Shown here: piece after piece, positions 8,557 through 17,892 of the stretch
How the letters are laid out: each line of letters starts with the position of its first letter
How positions within the stretch are numbered: the stretch's first letter is position 1
Assembly: GCF_025854335.1 (NCBI RefSeq)
Contig: NZ_CP107716.1
Coordinates: 1,357,001-1,421,000 of the forward strand
Origin: Pelagibacterium flavum
GTDB lineage: Bacteria > Pseudomonadota > Alphaproteobacteria > Rhizobiales > Devosiaceae
Reading direction: 5' to 3'
Length of the DNA: 64,000 nt
The notes under the pieces: model-generated
Seen by the model: the letters and a program-made list of their open reading frames with translations, nothing else
The model's database searches: none
Told to the model about the DNA's origin: nothing
Translations under genes and position numbers: made by a program

Positions 8557-9081
8557 ATGACCGGAGCTTCCACGCATGAACCGAGAAGACGGGACTTCCT
8601 GTTTGTCGCAACAGGTGCAGTCAGCGCCGTCGGAGTGGCCGGAGCAATTTGGCCCCTCATCGATCAGTTGAACCCTGACGCCTCGGTTTTGGCCTTGGTA
8701 AGTGTCGAATTCGACGTGTCGGCGATAGAGGAAGGGCAGACGGTCACCATCCAGTGGCGAGGTCTGCCGGTTTTTGTGCGACACCGCACGGAAGCGGAGG
8801 TTCTAGAGGCGCGCTCGGTACCGCTGGAAGAGTTAAAGGACCCGGAGCTGGACCAGCAGCGCGTGGCTGAGAGCCACCCACAGTGGCTGATCATGATTGC
8901 TAACTGCACTCATCTCGGCTGCGTACCGGTCGGCGAAGCTGGAGACTATGGGGGCTGGTTCTGTCCCTGCCACGGCTCCCAATTCGATATATCCGGGCGG
9001 GTAAGAGCTGGCCCCGCCCCAACAAACCTCGTGGTTATGCCGTATGAGTGGCTCAGCGAAAAGCTCGTGCGGATCGGTTAG
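8557..9081 (+). CDS. petA: Rieske iron-sulfur protein (cytochrome bc1-type)
   Basis: 174 residues with a twin-arginine-like leader (PRRRDFLFVATG, then a hydrophobic anchor) and a Rieske domain with both cluster motifs: CTHLGC at residues 117-122 and CPCHGS at 136-141. The four ligands Cys117, His119, Cys136 and His139 are intact. In the bc1 complex this subunit passes electrons from ubiquinol to cytochrome c1 on the periplasmic face. I chose the ATG at 8557 because GGAAGGAG precedes it. No cytochrome b or c1 gene follows, so this is an orphan copy, either a moved paralogue or part of another oxidoreductase. Confidence 0.85.
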   Translation: MTGASTHEPRRRDFLFVATGAVSAVGVAGAIWPLIDQLNPDASVLALVSVEFDVSAIEEGQTVTIQWRGLPVFVRHRTEAEVLEARSVPLEELKDPELDQQRVAESHPQWLIMIANCTHLGCVPVGEAGDYGGWFCPCHGSQFDISGRVRAGPAPTNLVVMPYEWLSEKLVRIG

Positions 9082-9270
9082 TTGTCTGGACTCCGTAGGG
9101 CCAGTCGCAGGTTTCGATCCTCCGCGCCCGCGACCCAGAAATCTCGGACTCAACTAAGTAATCTGGGACCACTACATTCTGTATTCGTCCGGAGGCATAG
9201 CATCAGCTGAGGAGAATTCGGCTGAGCAGAGGACTGCTATAAACCGCGATGCCTAGGAAACGCCCGAACC

Positions 9271-9412
9271 GAGGACAAGCTGCTCGAGCTCATTCCCTAC
9301 GGCGGGGGGTGATCCAGAGGATGTAGCCAAGGCAGCCGTTTGGCTTGCTTCGGACGACTCCGACTATGTGGTGGGCACGACCTTGCATGTCGATGGCGGC
9401 ATGACGCTCTAG
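9271..9412 (+). pseudogene. Short-chain dehydrogenase C-terminal remnant, frameshifted
   Basis: One frame reads [13 protein letters not shown]; one base later the sequence continues [20 protein letters not shown] and [13 protein letters not shown] to a TAG at 9410. This is the typical end of classical SDR enzymes (IPxGR-G-PEDVA and G--L-VDGG). The first 200 residues are absent and one base is lost near 9308. A fragment of a vanished gene. Confidence 0.7.
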
Positions 9413-9684
9413 TCTATGCCCGCGATCGTCGTGGTCATCCGCCGGATATAGATCGGAACGCAGGGAACTTCATGGGAGTGCTCACCAACATCAGATGAAT
9501 GATGGTGTCCATGAAACGATGCCAGGCCATCCCCATGATCATGCCCGTGCTCGGAGATATCGGCCAGTATCTCGCCAACTCCGGACGCGTGCGCGGCTTG
9601 CATTGACGGAACCCCCAGCAGGCTGAGCGCAGCGACGAGCAGCAGAAAACAACGTCCCGGAAGGGCAAAGCGACGGAAAATCAT
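9409..9684 (-). CDS. Small secreted His-rich protein, probable zinc-linked
   Basis: 91 residues: an N-terminal signal peptide ([20 protein letters not shown], cleavage near MQAAHA) followed by a histidine-rich mature part ([26 protein letters not shown]). Histidine clusters of this kind bind Zn2+ or Ni2+ in the periplasm. It lies 119 bases downstream of a znuB remnant on the same strand, which fits a zinc-uptake cluster. No enzymatic domain is visible. Confidence 0.55.
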   Translation of the reverse strand: MIFRRFALPGRCFLLLVAALSLLGVPSMQAAHASGVGEILADISEHGHDHGDGLASFHGHHHSSDVGEHSHEVPCVPIYIRRMTTTIAGID

Positions 9685-9803
9685 GAACGATAGGTAAATC
9701 GAACGTGGTTAAGGTCTGGTTACGATGGCGCGGAAAGGTAAAGATTTGGCCGGGCTGTGATTGACCGATCAATGACGGTAATGGGAGACATGATCTGACC
9801 GAC

Positions 9804-10115
9804 TTACAAGCCAGACCTTGTCCGCAGTATCCGAAGAATATTGGTGCAGAGGAAAGCTACGGCCGCAACACAAACGATTGACGGGCCCGCTGGCGTATCG
9901 AAGGTATAGGCCAAATCCAGACCCAATACCGCTGAAAGCACGCCGATCGCCACGGCCGCCATCGCCATTTGTTCGGGGGTGCGAGAAAGCGGCCGGGCTG
10001 CGGCGGCCGGTACGATAAGCATCGCTGTAATAAGGATCACACCCACTACCTTTATGGCAACTGCCACGATGATGGCCAGGGCCAATGTGAGGATCAATTG
10101 CTCGCGCTTCGGATT
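9804..10115 (-). pseudogene. znuB: Zinc ABC transporter permease ZnuB, C-terminal fragment
   Basis: About 100 residues matching the end of ZnuB-type (ABC-3) permeases: RNPKREQLILTLALAI and KVVGVILITAMLIVPAAAAR, followed by two helices. These inner-membrane proteins pass Zn2+ from ZnuA to the cytoplasm. The coding sequence merges near 10110-10120 with a nitrate reductase fragment on the opposite strand. No znuC or znuA is present. The TTG at 10097 is not a true start. Confidence 0.7.
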
Positions 10116-10615
10116 TCGCGCCAGCGCAATTTCCTGCCGCTCCCCGGTGGGGCGCGACCTGACTGGTGGATCATTTGCGAGATCGCCAAGCGTCTCGGGT
10201 TTTCACAAGCTTTCGATTTCACTTCGCCGGCCGAGATATTTGCCGAGCACGCCGCTTTGTCGGGGTTCGAAAATGCCGGCACACGCGACTTCGATATCGC
10301 CGAGCTGGCCAGTGCGGACTATGAGGCGATTAAACCTATCCAGTGGCCCATCACGGAGGGCAGAGGACGCGTGCGCCATTTTGCCGATGGCAAGTTCTAT
10401 ACTCCGGATGGTCGGGCACGCTTTTTCCCAACGCCGCCACCCCCACCCAAGGCCACTGCGCCGGGCCAGTTGATCCTCAATACCGGCCGGGTTCGCGACC
10501 ATTGGCACACCATGACCCGAACTGGAAATACCGCGCGCCTCTCGGGGCACTACGCAGAACCCTTTGTTGAAATTCATCCCGAGGACGCCGATCGCATGGG
10601 CATTCGCGGCACGAC
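10110..10615 (+). pseudogene. nasA: Assimilatory nitrate reductase large subunit, internal fragment
   Basis: About 168 residues with no start or stop of their own: RISRQRNFLPLPGGARPDWW, then ILNTGRVRDHWHTMTRTGN, SGHYAEPFVEIHPEDADRMG. The RDHWHTMTRTG and PFVEIHPEDA segments belong to the molybdopterin-dinucleotide-binding half of NasA/NapA-type enzymes. The 5' side joins znuB through a short shared sequence; the 3' side ends at the IS21 terminus near 10616. A non-functional relic. Confidence 0.7.
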
Positions 10616-10669
10616 TGTCAACGGCGGGGTAAAAGTCGGCCATTGGGCGGCGCAAAACCAGGCCACTTG

Positions 10670-10730
10670 ATGTTGGGGGTATCGAGCGCCGGGAGGGCGT
10701 AGCCCGAGCGGTGTTCGATACCCCCAACAT
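10670..10730. terminator. Long hairpin beyond istB (terminator-like)
   Basis: ATGTTGGGGGTATCGA (10670-10685) pairs perfectly with 10715-10730, enclosing a 29-base GC-rich loop. On the plus strand it is followed shortly by a T run. It lies between the istB stop and the IS end, so it may end istB transcription or shield the element from outside reads. Confidence 0.45.
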
Positions 10731-10738
10731 TGCGTTTT

Positions 10739-11506
10739 TCAGGACGTGCGGCTGGCTTTGCGTGCCCGGCTTTGGGCGAGGCGATAGCTGTCACCATTCA
10801 TCTCGAGGATGCTGACGTGATGGGTCAGCCGGTCGAGGAGCGCGCCGGTGAGACGCTCGGACCCGAAGGTCTCGGTCCATTCGTCGAAAGGCAGATTGCT
10901 GGTGATCAGGGTGGAGCCGCGCTCGTAACGCTGCGAGATCAACTCGAACAGCAACTCGGCCCCGGTCTTGGACAGCGGCACGAAGCCCAGTTCGTCGATG
11001 ATGAGCAGCTTGTAGCCGGCCACCTGCTTCTGGAGGCGCAGAAGACGACGCTCATCACGCGCCTCCATCATCTCGCTGACGAGCGCGGCAGCCGTGGTGA
11101 AGCCAACAGACAATCCCTTCTGACAGGCAGCCAGCCCGAGGCCGATCGCGACATGGGTCTTGCCCGTGCCGCTGGGTCCGAGCGCGATGACATTCTCGCG
11201 CCTGTCGACCCATTCGCAGCGCGCCAGTTCCAATACCTGCATCTTGTTGAGCTTCGGAATGGCGGTGAAGTCGAAGCTGTCGAGGCTTTTCGCTGCCGGG
11301 AACTTTGCAGCCTTGATGCGACGCTCGACCATGCGCCGTTCCCGGTCGATCAGTTCGAGTTCGACAAGTCGGGCAAGATAGCGGACATGATCCACGTCCT
11401 CGAGCGCGCATTGGCGGGCAAGCTTGTGGTGCTCGCGCAGGAAGGTCGGCAGCTTGAGCGCTTTGAGGTGGCTGGCAAGCAGGAGTTCGGGAGCATCGCT
11501 GCTCAT
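10739..11506 (-). CDS. istB: IS21-family helper ATPase IstB (copy A)
   Basis: 255 residues from the ATG at 11506, opening MSSDAPELLLASHLKALKLP. Walker A is LGPSGTGKTHVAIGLG and Walker B is LLIIDELGF, in the DnaA-like AAA+ fold that assists IstA in target choice. The ATG overlaps the istA stop (ATGA), the normal IS21 arrangement. The longer reading upstream is antisense to istA and is rejected. Intact, but its istA partner is truncated. Confidence 0.88.
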   Translation of the reverse strand: MSSDAPELLLASHLKALKLPTFLREHHKLARQCALEDVDHVRYLARLVELELIDRERRMVERRIKAAKFPAAKSLDSFDFTAIPKLNKMQVLELARCEWVDRRENVIALGPSGTGKTHVAIGLGLAACQKGLSVGFTTAAALVSEMMEARDERRLLRLQKQVAGYKLLIIDELGFVPLSKTGAELLFELISQRYERGSTLITSNLPFDEWTETFGSERLTGALLDRLTHHVSILEMNGDSYRLAQSRARKASRTS

Positions 11507-12154
11507 GCCAGTTCCTCCTCGCGGTCCAGCAGACCCATATAGGCCTTGGCCGAGGTCGTCTCGACACTGGCTCTGGGCAGATAGGGGTAGATGGCAAGGT
11601 CGAGCCTGGGTGGCCGGCGTTCGGCCCGGCACAGGACGAGATGCTTGATGGCATCGAAGCTTATGGCGCCCAGGTGCAGCGCCTGCTTTATGGCCGCATG
11701 CAGGTCGGCCAGATCGAAGCTTTCCAGAAGACGCAACACTTGCACATAGGCGCGCCGGCCCTGCTTGCCCATCCGCGCTTCCATCAGGCGACGCAGTGTG
11801 GCGAACGCCTCGGGAAGTTCCCAGCCCTGGAGCGGGGCCGCCTGGTCGAGCGCATTGATCTTGTGCTCGATCAGCGGCAGGTAATGCAGTGGGTCAAAGA
11901 CGATGTCTTCGCGCCCATAACTGCGCGGATGACGGGCGATGGTCTCCCCGCCGCAGCCGATCACCACCTCATCGACATAGCCACGGATCCAGGCGTCCTG
12001 ATGGCCATAGGCAACAGGGACGGAATAGTCGTTGGTTCTGTAGCGCACCAGCGCCTGGGAGGAGACCCGGCCGCTGGCCTGGTCGCAGGCCTCGAAGGGC
12101 GATGCCGGCAGCGGCCGCATCGCCGCCAGATCGCGTTGCAGCCGTTCGCCGATC
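11503..12154 (-). pseudogene. istA: IstA C-terminal fragment (copy A)
   Basis: About 215 residues of an IS21 IstA C-terminus (SSQALVRYRTNDYSVPVAYG, then IARHPRSYGREDIVFDPLHY), downstream of the DDE core. The open frame runs up to the terminus of IS21 copy B at 12155. The catalytic part is missing. Confidence 0.8.
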
Positions 12155-12230
12155 TGTTGATTTCTGCTGAGAAGTGACCCGGTATTTTCACCGAGAATTG
12201 ACCCGCCTCATGGATATGATTTGGGATTGG

Positions 12231-13022
12231 TCAGGTGGTCAAGCCGGGTGTTTTCTCCTTTTTGGTTTTGACGGTTTGGGCCGAGCTGTTTTTGAACCGG
12301 AAGCTGTCGTTTCCGGTCTCGAGGATATGGCAGTGATGGGTCAGCCGGTCGAGCAGCGCGGTCGTCATCTTGGCGTCGCCGAATACGCTGGCCCATTCGG
12401 CAAAGCTGAGATTGGTGGTGATGATGACGCTGGTGCGCTCATAGAGCTTGCTCAGCAGATGGAAGAGCAATGCTCCTCCTGAAGCGCTGAAGGGCAAATA
12501 TCCGAGCTCATCAAGGATCACCAGATCGGAATGGATGAGCCGGTTGGCGATCTGCCCGGCCTTGCCCTGGGCCTTTTCCTGCTCCAGCGCATTGACCAGT
12601 TCGACGGTCGAAAAGAAGCGAACCCGCTTGCGGTGATGCTCGATGGCCTGAATGCCCAGTGCCGTGGCGATGTGGGTCTTGCCGGTTCCCGGCCCGCCCA
12701 CCAACACCACGTTGTCGGCCTTGTCGATAAAGGCGCCGGCATGAAGCTGGCGCACCAGGGCCTCATTGATCTCGCTACTGGCAAAATCAAAGCCAGCCAA
12801 GTCCTTGTAGGTTGGAAAGCGCGCCACCTTGAGCTGATAGGCAATGGATCGCGTCTCTCTTTCAGCCATCTCGGCCTTGAGCAATTGTGAGAGGATCGGA
12901 ACGGCCGATTCAAAGGCCGGAGATCCCTGTTCGGTGAGTTCGCTGATTGCCTGGGCCATGCCTGCCATCTTGAGGCTCTTGAGCATGATGATCAGGGCCG
13001 CGCTTGCCGGATCATGACGCAT
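12231..13022 (-). CDS. istB: IS21-family helper ATPase IstB (copy B)
   Basis: 263 residues from the ATG at 13022 ([20 protein letters not shown]). Walker A is [16 protein letters not shown] and Walker B is [12 protein letters not shown]. It overlaps the istA stop by 11 bases. It works with IstA on the element ends in the DNA. The extra upstream residues in the longer open frame are antisense to istA. Confidence 0.88.
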   Translation of the reverse strand: MRHDPASAALIIMLKSLKMAGMAQAISELTEQGSPAFESAVPILSQLLKAEMAERETRSIAYQLKVARFPTYKDLAGFDFASSEINEALVRQLHAGAFIDKADNVVLVGGPGTGKTHIATALGIQAIEHHRKRVRFFSTVELVNALEQEKAQGKAGQIANRLIHSDLVILDELGYLPFSASGGALLFHLLSKLYERTSVIITTNLSFAEWASVFGDAKMTTALLDRLTHHCHILETGNDSFRFKNSSAQTVKTKKEKTPGLTT

Positions 13023-14538
13023 GGCGCACCTCCTTGTCCGCGCGCAGGGTATCGTAGCGCTCGACATTGGCCTGCGGTTCCTTGCCCAGCACAAGGGCCT
13101 GCGGTGCCCTGACTGGCGGCACCGTTCCCGGCTTGCCATCGATCAGCCTGTGCAACAGGTTGAGGATATGGGTCTTGGTGGGCACCCCGGCCTCCAGCGC
13201 CATCTCGACCGCGGCCAGCACCGCCTGTTCGTCGTGATGGAGAACCAGAGCCAGGATCTCGACCATCTCACGATCGCCACCGGGTTTGCCCAGAAGGTGG
13301 CGCTGAAGTTGCCGGAATCCATCGGGCATGTCGGCAAAGGGTGCACCATTGCGCAGGGCACCGGGCTTGCGCTGGATCACCGCCAGATAATGGCGCCAGT
13401 CATAAACGGTGTGACCCTGCCCATGATGCCGCTCGATAATCCTCTTGTGCTCGCAGATCGCCTGGCCTTCAGCGACAACGACAATGCGGTCCGGATAGAC
13501 CCTGACGCTGACCGGTCTGTTGGCGAACGAGGCCGGAACGCTATAGCGAACGCGCTCGAGGTGAACCAGGCAGGTGGGCGAGACCCGTTTGGTATGTTCG
13601 ATGAACCCGTCAAAGGCCCGCGGCACGGTCATCAGATACGGCGTCTCGATGCACCAGGAATTGGCAACCGAACCCGGTTCCGCGCCATGAGCAATCTCTT
13701 CCCATAGAGCCACACAGCGCTGCTCGAGCCAGACGTTCAACTCATCGAGCGAGTTTGCACGTGGCAAGGGCTGGAAAAGCCGGTGCCGCATATCGAGCAC
13801 GTTCTTTTCCACCATACCCTTTTCCCAACCGGCAGCGGGATTGCAGAACTCGGGCTCGAACAGGAAGTGGCTGGCCATGGCCGAGAACCGGGCATTGACC
13901 TGACGTGCCTTGCCACGGCCAACCTTGTCCACGGCCGTCCTCATGTTGTCATAAATGCCCCGGCGCGGGACGCCGCCCAGAACTCGGAAGGCATGGTTGT
14001 GGGCATCAAACAGCATCTCGTGGGTCTGGAGCAGATAGGCCCGCACAATAAAGGCCCGGCTGTAGCAGAGCTTGGTATGGGCGACCTGGAGCTTGATCCG
14101 CTCGCCCCCGATCAGTGCCCAATCCTCGCTCCAGTCAAACTGGAAAGCTTCGCCAGGCTCAAAAACAAGAGGAACGAAAACGCCCCTGCCGCTCACATTC
14201 TGCTCGCGCTGGCGTTCCTCTTTCCATCGACGGGCAAAGGCCGCCACACGACCATAAGAGCCTTCGAAACCGAGGCTCACCAGATCAGCATGGATCTGCT
14301 TGATGGTGCGCCGCTGCTTGCGCGGCTTGCGGCTCTCGGCCTTCAGCCAGCCTGACAGCTTCTCGGCAAAAGCATCGATCTTGCTTGGCCGATCTGGAAC
14401 CTGGAACTTCGGCTCAACCGTATCGGTCCGAAGGTATTTGCGAATGGTATTCCGGGACAGGCCCGTGCGCCGCGCAATCTCCCGGATCGATAAACCGTCC
14501 CGGAAATGCCAGCGCCGGATAACGCTCAAAAACGCCAT
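13012..14538 (-). CDS. istA: IS21-family transposase IstA (copy B)
   Basis: 508 residues from the ATG at 14538, preceded by GGAG. N-terminal helix-turn-helix [20 protein letters not shown], then a DDE core: [14 protein letters not shown] (first Asp), [14 protein letters not shown] (second), [14 protein letters not shown] (Glu). Full family length. With the adjacent istB and both termini present, this copy could be active. Confidence 0.9.
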   Translation of the reverse strand: MAFLSVIRRWHFRDGLSIREIARRTGLSRNTIRKYLRTDTVEPKFQVPDRPSKIDAFAEKLSGWLKAESRKPRKQRRTIKQIHADLVSLGFEGSYGRVAAFARRWKEERQREQNVSGRGVFVPLVFEPGEAFQFDWSEDWALIGGERIKLQVAHTKLCYSRAFIVRAYLLQTHEMLFDAHNHAFRVLGGVPRRGIYDNMRTAVDKVGRGKARQVNARFSAMASHFLFEPEFCNPAAGWEKGMVEKNVLDMRHRLFQPLPRANSLDELNVWLEQRCVALWEEIAHGAEPGSVANSWCIETPYLMTVPRAFDGFIEHTKRVSPTCLVHLERVRYSVPASFANRPVSVRVYPDRIVVVAEGQAICEHKRIIERHHGQGHTVYDWRHYLAVIQRKPGALRNGAPFADMPDGFRQLQRHLLGKPGGDREMVEILALVLHHDEQAVLAAVEMALEAGVPTKTHILNLLHRLIDGKPGTVPPVRAPQALVLGKEPQANVERYDTLRADKEVRHAS

Positions 14539-14652
14539 GTCCAACACTCCTAAATCTCCCGCCCAAAACGAGCAGGATAGCGTTCAAACATGGGTCACTT
14601 CTCAGTGGAAAAATCTCCCTGAACCGGGTCACTTCTCAGCGGAAATCAACAC

Positions 14653-15915
14653 AGATACAAAGTCTCCTGGCACGCTGCATTGCTCAGCGATGACGATGCA
14701 GTCGCCGAAATCTGCGAAGAAGACACGTCGCGCTTTCACGATCTGCGTGCGCTCTTCCAGAGCGCCTTCATTAGCGGTCTGCGCTTTCAGTCATCCCACG
14801 GATTTTTGAGAGAAGAGTGGCGCGCCGGTGCTATGGACGACATCGTCGAAGGCGCGCTGGATACTTTTCGCCGTCAACGGGACGCTCTCGTGCTCTACGA
14901 AGGGGCGCTTGAAGCTGCCGACCAGGCCGAGAGCGAAAAGCAAAAACGGCTCGAAGAAATCTTCGAAGAGCATGCTGACGTACTACGTCTCGTAGATGAA
15001 GATCGTGCTGAAAGTCCCCGTGCGGGCGGTGATTTCGGGCGACCGAAGACGCACGAAGTCCCCGTGATCCCGCCTCTGGAAACGGCGGGTGGCAAAGATC
15101 GCAAAAACATCCGCGATCTTTTCAAGGCCACGGCCGGAAAAGCATTGCCGCTCGTTACCCGCGGCGGCGTCGGCTCACATTTCGCCGCCTTGGCGGGGCG
15201 ATGGCCACATCTCGACGACGAAATCGAACAGATCTTGATGGACTTGTCAGTCCAGGACCCGATCTGGATCAGGCCCACTATACTTGTTGGAGGGGCGGGC
15301 ACGGGAAAATCGTCGCTGGCGCGCGGCATCGGTAAGCAGCTGGGTCTGCACACGACGGTCTTCAATGCAGCCGGCGTCAGCGATGGGATGTTCGGAGGTA
15401 TCAGTGCGAATTGGTCAAGCGCAGGGTGCTCGATCCCGCTTCAGTGCGTGAACAGCTCAAAAACGGCGAATCCGCTGATCGTGCTCGATGAGATCGATAA
15501 AGCTGGCACAGGCCGTTACAACGGAAATCTGATCGACACCTTGTTGGCGTTTCTCGACCGCGGAAATGCCAGGGCCTTTCGCGACCCTGCACTCGAAACC
15601 GAGGTCGATCTGTCGTGGGTCTCCTACATCCTCACGGCGAACAGCCTGGATGGTATCCCGATGCCACTTCGGGACCGGTGCCGGGTAATTCCGATCCCCG
15701 ATCCTGATTTCCAGCACGTCGGCGACTTGGTCAAGCACATCGTGGAGGACATCGCGGAGGAACAGGGTCTCGATAGGCGTTGGTATCCGCCGCTTGCCGA
15801 GGACGAGATGTCGATCGTGAAGGAAGCCTGGGGCGGCGGTTCGGTGCGGAAACTCAGGAGGGCGGTCGAGGTCCTGCTGCAGGGTCGCGATCAACTCATG
15901 ATGGCCCGAGCTTAA
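14653..15915 (+). CDS. AAA+ ATPase (Lon-like), 5'-truncated by IS21
   Basis: The frame is open from the IS21 edge (YKVSWHAAL before a TTG at 14680), so the true N-terminus was probably removed. Counting from 14680: an acidic coiled segment (residues 70-110), Walker A GGAGTGKS at 204-211, Walker B LIVLDE at 266-271, sensor 1 TAN at 319-321, an arginine finger near RDRCR at 331, and sensor 2 around SVRKLRR at 388-394. This is the Lon-type AAA module without a protease domain, possibly a motor or remodeller. It heads a row of closely packed plus-strand genes (15929-18383) that probably form one operon. The substrate is unknown. Confidence 0.75.
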   Translation, partial: RYKVSWHAALLSDDDAVAEICEEDTSRFHDLRALFQSAFISGLRFQSSHGFLREEWRAGAMDDIVEGALDTFRRQRDALVLYEGALEAADQAESEKQKRLEEIFEEHADVLRLVDEDRAESPRAGGDFGRPKTHEVPVIPPLETAGGKDRKNIRDLFKATAGKALPLVTRGGVGSHFAALAGRWPHLDDEIEQILMDLSVQDPIWIRPTILVGGAGTGKSSLARGIGKQLGLHTTVFNAAGVSDGMFGGISANWSSAGCSIPLQCVNSSKTANPLIVLDEIDKAGTGRYNGNLIDTLLAFLDRGNARAFRDPALETEVDLSWVSYILTANSLDGIPMPLRDRCRVIPIPDPDFQHVGDLVKHIVEDIAEEQGLDRRWYPPLAEDEMSIVKEAWGGGSVRKLRRAVEVLLQGRDQLMMARA

Positions 15916-15928
15916 AGGGCCATCGGAC

Positions 15929-16138
15929 ATGACAGGCGAACAATATCGTGGCTGGAACGCCATGCGAGCCCTTTTGCACGACATCGCGACCAAGGGTGAA
16001 ACACAAGCACTGCGCGAGGCGGCCGAGCGCTGCCTCGCTATCGGTCCGGACGGGCTGCCGGATGTTTCGAAAGAGATGGGCCAGAGCCGTTTTCTCGACG
16101 AATGGAAAACCCTGTTGTGGGAAGGATGGAATCGATGA
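15929..16138 (+). CDS. Hypothetical protein, 69 residues
   Basis: Starts MTGEQYRGWNAMRALLHDIA 14 bases after the ATPase stop. No recognised domain; mostly helical and soluble by composition. The stop overlaps the next start, so it belongs to the same transcription unit. Confidence 0.55.
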   Translation: MTGEQYRGWNAMRALLHDIATKGETQALREAAERCLAIGPDGLPDVSKEMGQSRFLDEWKTLLWEGWNR

Positions 16139-16722
16139 ATAGCGCACGTGAAGAATTCCTGAAGATCGCCCACGCCGCGCTGGCTGGCGATCCTTTGTTG
16201 CCGACGCTTGGGGTCGAGGGCGACGGGCCAGATTTCCGGTATTCTGTCGATCAAGGTCCGCTGCCGTCGAAGCTTGCTGGCACCGAGTTTTCTCCCGCGC
16301 CGCCGTTCGCGCGAGACGATCTGCTCAAGGTCTTGGCGACTGCAACACGCTCTCGATGGCAGCGTGGGCAACTGCCGACGCAAGTAAATCTCGATGATCT
16401 GTCGAGTTACTTCAAGGCGTGCCGTGTATCGCTCGCGGTCGATCCAGGCTGGTTTGACCTCCTCTTTTCGGTCTTCCATCTGGCTGTTGGGTTGGGTGCG
16501 GCGAACAGATGGGAGACGCTTCAGGTCAAGGAAAAATACGGCACGCTACGCATCTACTATGAAGCTGAGCCCGACGTCGTTGACGGTCTCGATCGCATCA
16601 TTGAAGCCGCCGAGCATCTGAGCGGGCATATCTGTGAAAAGTGTGGTGCCCCTGGCGAACTCAGGCCGGGCGGATATGTGCGGACGCTGTGTGATGAGCA
16701 TGCGGGAGGCAGTAATGGCTGA
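16135..16722 (+). CDS. Hypothetical protein with C-terminal zinc ribbon
   Basis: 195 residues from the ATG at 16135, which overlaps the preceding stop. The C-terminal third has the block VKEKYGTLRIYYE followed by HICEKCGAPGEL and a CDEH, four potential zinc ligands (CxxC ... CxxH). This 'KEKYG-LR' plus zinc-ribbon arrangement occurs in uncharacterised bacterial and phage proteins. The N-terminal half has no motif I recognise. Alternative ATGs at 16102 and 16132 would overlap the previous gene more. Function unknown. Confidence 0.6.
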   Translation: MNSAREEFLKIAHAALAGDPLLPTLGVEGDGPDFRYSVDQGPLPSKLAGTEFSPAPPFARDDLLKVLATATRSRWQRGQLPTQVNLDDLSSYFKACRVSLAVDPGWFDLLFSVFHLAVGLGAANRWETLQVKEKYGTLRIYYEAEPDVVDGLDRIIEAAEHLSGHICEKCGAPGELRPGGYVRTLCDEHAGGSNG

Positions 16723-17251
16723 CATCGAAATCTGCCTCGCGCAAGAGCGTCGGCAATGGTCCGCGTTGCTCGAAATCGGCGATGGCACTCCTGATTTCTT
16801 CGAGGTTCTTGTGCGGAAGACGGCACCTGTCGTGCCTGACGACCGGCCATTCTGGCCAAGGTGGAATGCGGATTCCGCGTTCACGCCGTCGATGACCATT
16901 GGCGAGAAATACTACGGCTTGACGCCGGAGCTAACGGACGGCTGGCAAGAATACAAGGCGCGCTGGCAACGGCTGCTCGAGCTCAATCCGCGCATGAAGA
17001 TCGCTGACATGCTGGGTGACGTCTCCGAAACGCACGATTCGTCCTCTTTCCCCTCCGGATGGGAGGACGTCGTGAGAGATTGGATTCGCCACGGCATGCC
17101 GGAGCCGCGACCGTTCGATGATCGCAATCGCATGGATACGCCGGAATGGCGGGCTGAATTCATGTCGGCGGCCAAGGCGGCGGGGCCTGGGTGGGTGTTT
17201 CATGCAGACGGCCCTGAAGTCGTCTTCGAATGGAGGTGGGACGATGAGTAA
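16715..17251 (+). CDS. Hypothetical protein, 178 residues
   Basis: Opens MADIEICLAQERRQWSALLE, overlapping the zinc-ribbon gene by eight bases. Rich in Trp and acidic residues, with no signal peptide or membrane segment. No family recognised. The tight overlaps on both sides argue that it is really translated as part of the AAA+ ATPase operon. Confidence 0.5.
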   Translation: MADIEICLAQERRQWSALLEIGDGTPDFFEVLVRKTAPVVPDDRPFWPRWNADSAFTPSMTIGEKYYGLTPELTDGWQEYKARWQRLLELNPRMKIADMLGDVSETHDSSSFPSGWEDVVRDWIRHGMPEPRPFDDRNRMDTPEWRAEFMSAAKAAGPGWVFHADGPEVVFEWRWDDE

Positions 17252-17606
17252 AAACGGATGGGAATTCCTCGGGCCGGCGTGGCGTCGCGGATCGCGATTC
17301 GTCCGCGCCTGCGTGCGGGTCAACGATGTCTTTAGGGAGATCCCGATTGCGGAGCTGCAGGGCTGGCTCGAGCGCATGACGTTCTTCGACGAGCCGGATT
17401 CCGAGTGGGCAGAGACACCGGGGCCGACGCCACCTGGCTGCCATTTCGATTTTCAGGTCTGGGCGGAGGACGGTCGGGTTTGGATTGTCGGCGATTATGA
17501 CGGGCTGGCGCGTTTGGAATGGGTGTCGGCGACGCCGGAGGCGTGGCTTCGGCATCAAGAGGAAGCGGCCGATGACAGAACGACTCCTCGACCGCCGCCC
17601 AGGTGA
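17244..17606 (+). CDS. Hypothetical protein, 120 residues
   Basis: Starts MSKNGWEFLGPAWRRGSRFV at 17244, overlapping the previous stop by eight bases and preceded by GGAGGTGGGACG. Soluble, Trp-rich, with a DFQVWAEDGRVWIVGDYDG beta-like stretch. No family recognised. Confidence 0.5.
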   Translation: MSKNGWEFLGPAWRRGSRFVRACVRVNDVFREIPIAELQGWLERMTFFDEPDSEWAETPGPTPPGCHFDFQVWAEDGRVWIVGDYDGLARLEWVSATPEAWLRHQEEAADDRTTPRPPPR

Positions 17607-17892
17607 GCCGCTTTCTAACTACGCGCAGCGAATGCTCGATTTGATGATGCTCGCAAAATCTATGGTCGAACATGAGCTTGGCCGCAGCATCGACTTCGAC
17701 GTTGCAATGGCTGAACTGCAAGAGATCATTGATGGCGACGGGAAAGCGCTGGCTGTCCGTGAAGTCAGGAAAGCGCTTGATTTTTCACGGCCGTATTTCC
17801 CGCGGCTCGAGATACCGGCATATCCGTCCGACAACGACGTGATCGAGGCGGCAATGGAGATGGTGCGGCAGCATGAGAGGGGTGAACGATGA
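17572..17892 (+). CDS. Hypothetical protein, 106 residues
   Basis: Starts MTERLLDRRPGEPLSNYAQR at 17572, overlapping the preceding gene by 35 bases in another frame. Mostly helical, charged and soluble. No recognised domain. Its stop overlaps the DUF433 gene start as ATGA. Confidence 0.5.
   Translation: MTERLLDRRPGEPLSNYAQRMLDLMMLAKSMVEHELGRSIDFDVAMAELQEIIDGDGKALAVREVRKALDFSRPYFPRLEIPAYPSDNDVIEAAMEMVRQHERGER

Larger units (their letters stand above)
10616..12154 (-). mobile_element. IS21-family element (copy A), 5' part lost
   Basis: The outer end at about 10616 begins TGTCAACGGCGGGGTAAAAG and holds repeat blocks (AAAAGTCGGCCA, AAAACCAGGCCACT) typical of IS21 termini. Inside are a complete istB and the C-terminal part of istA. 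At 12155 the sequence changes to the terminus of a second, different IS21 element. The missing istA half is not found on that element's other side, so a deletion must have followed the insertion. Confidence 0.75.
12155..14651 (-). mobile_element. Complete IS21-family element (copy B)
   Basis: The outer ends start TGTTGATTTC on both sides and contain repeated GAGAAGTGACCC blocks, giving a 2497-bp element with istA and istB both intact. The 12154 side is an IstA fragment of copy A; the 14652 side is a truncated AAA+ ATPase gene. No matching target duplication is visible, which suggests deletion or recombination after insertion. The same type of terminus recurs at 31977 and 33728. Confidence 0.88.

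Noticed and set aside
9100..9140. tRNA 3' end after the Rieske gene
   Set aside because: GCAGGTTTCGATCCTCC looks like a T-arm and CCCA follows, but no acceptor or anticodon partner pairs upstream.
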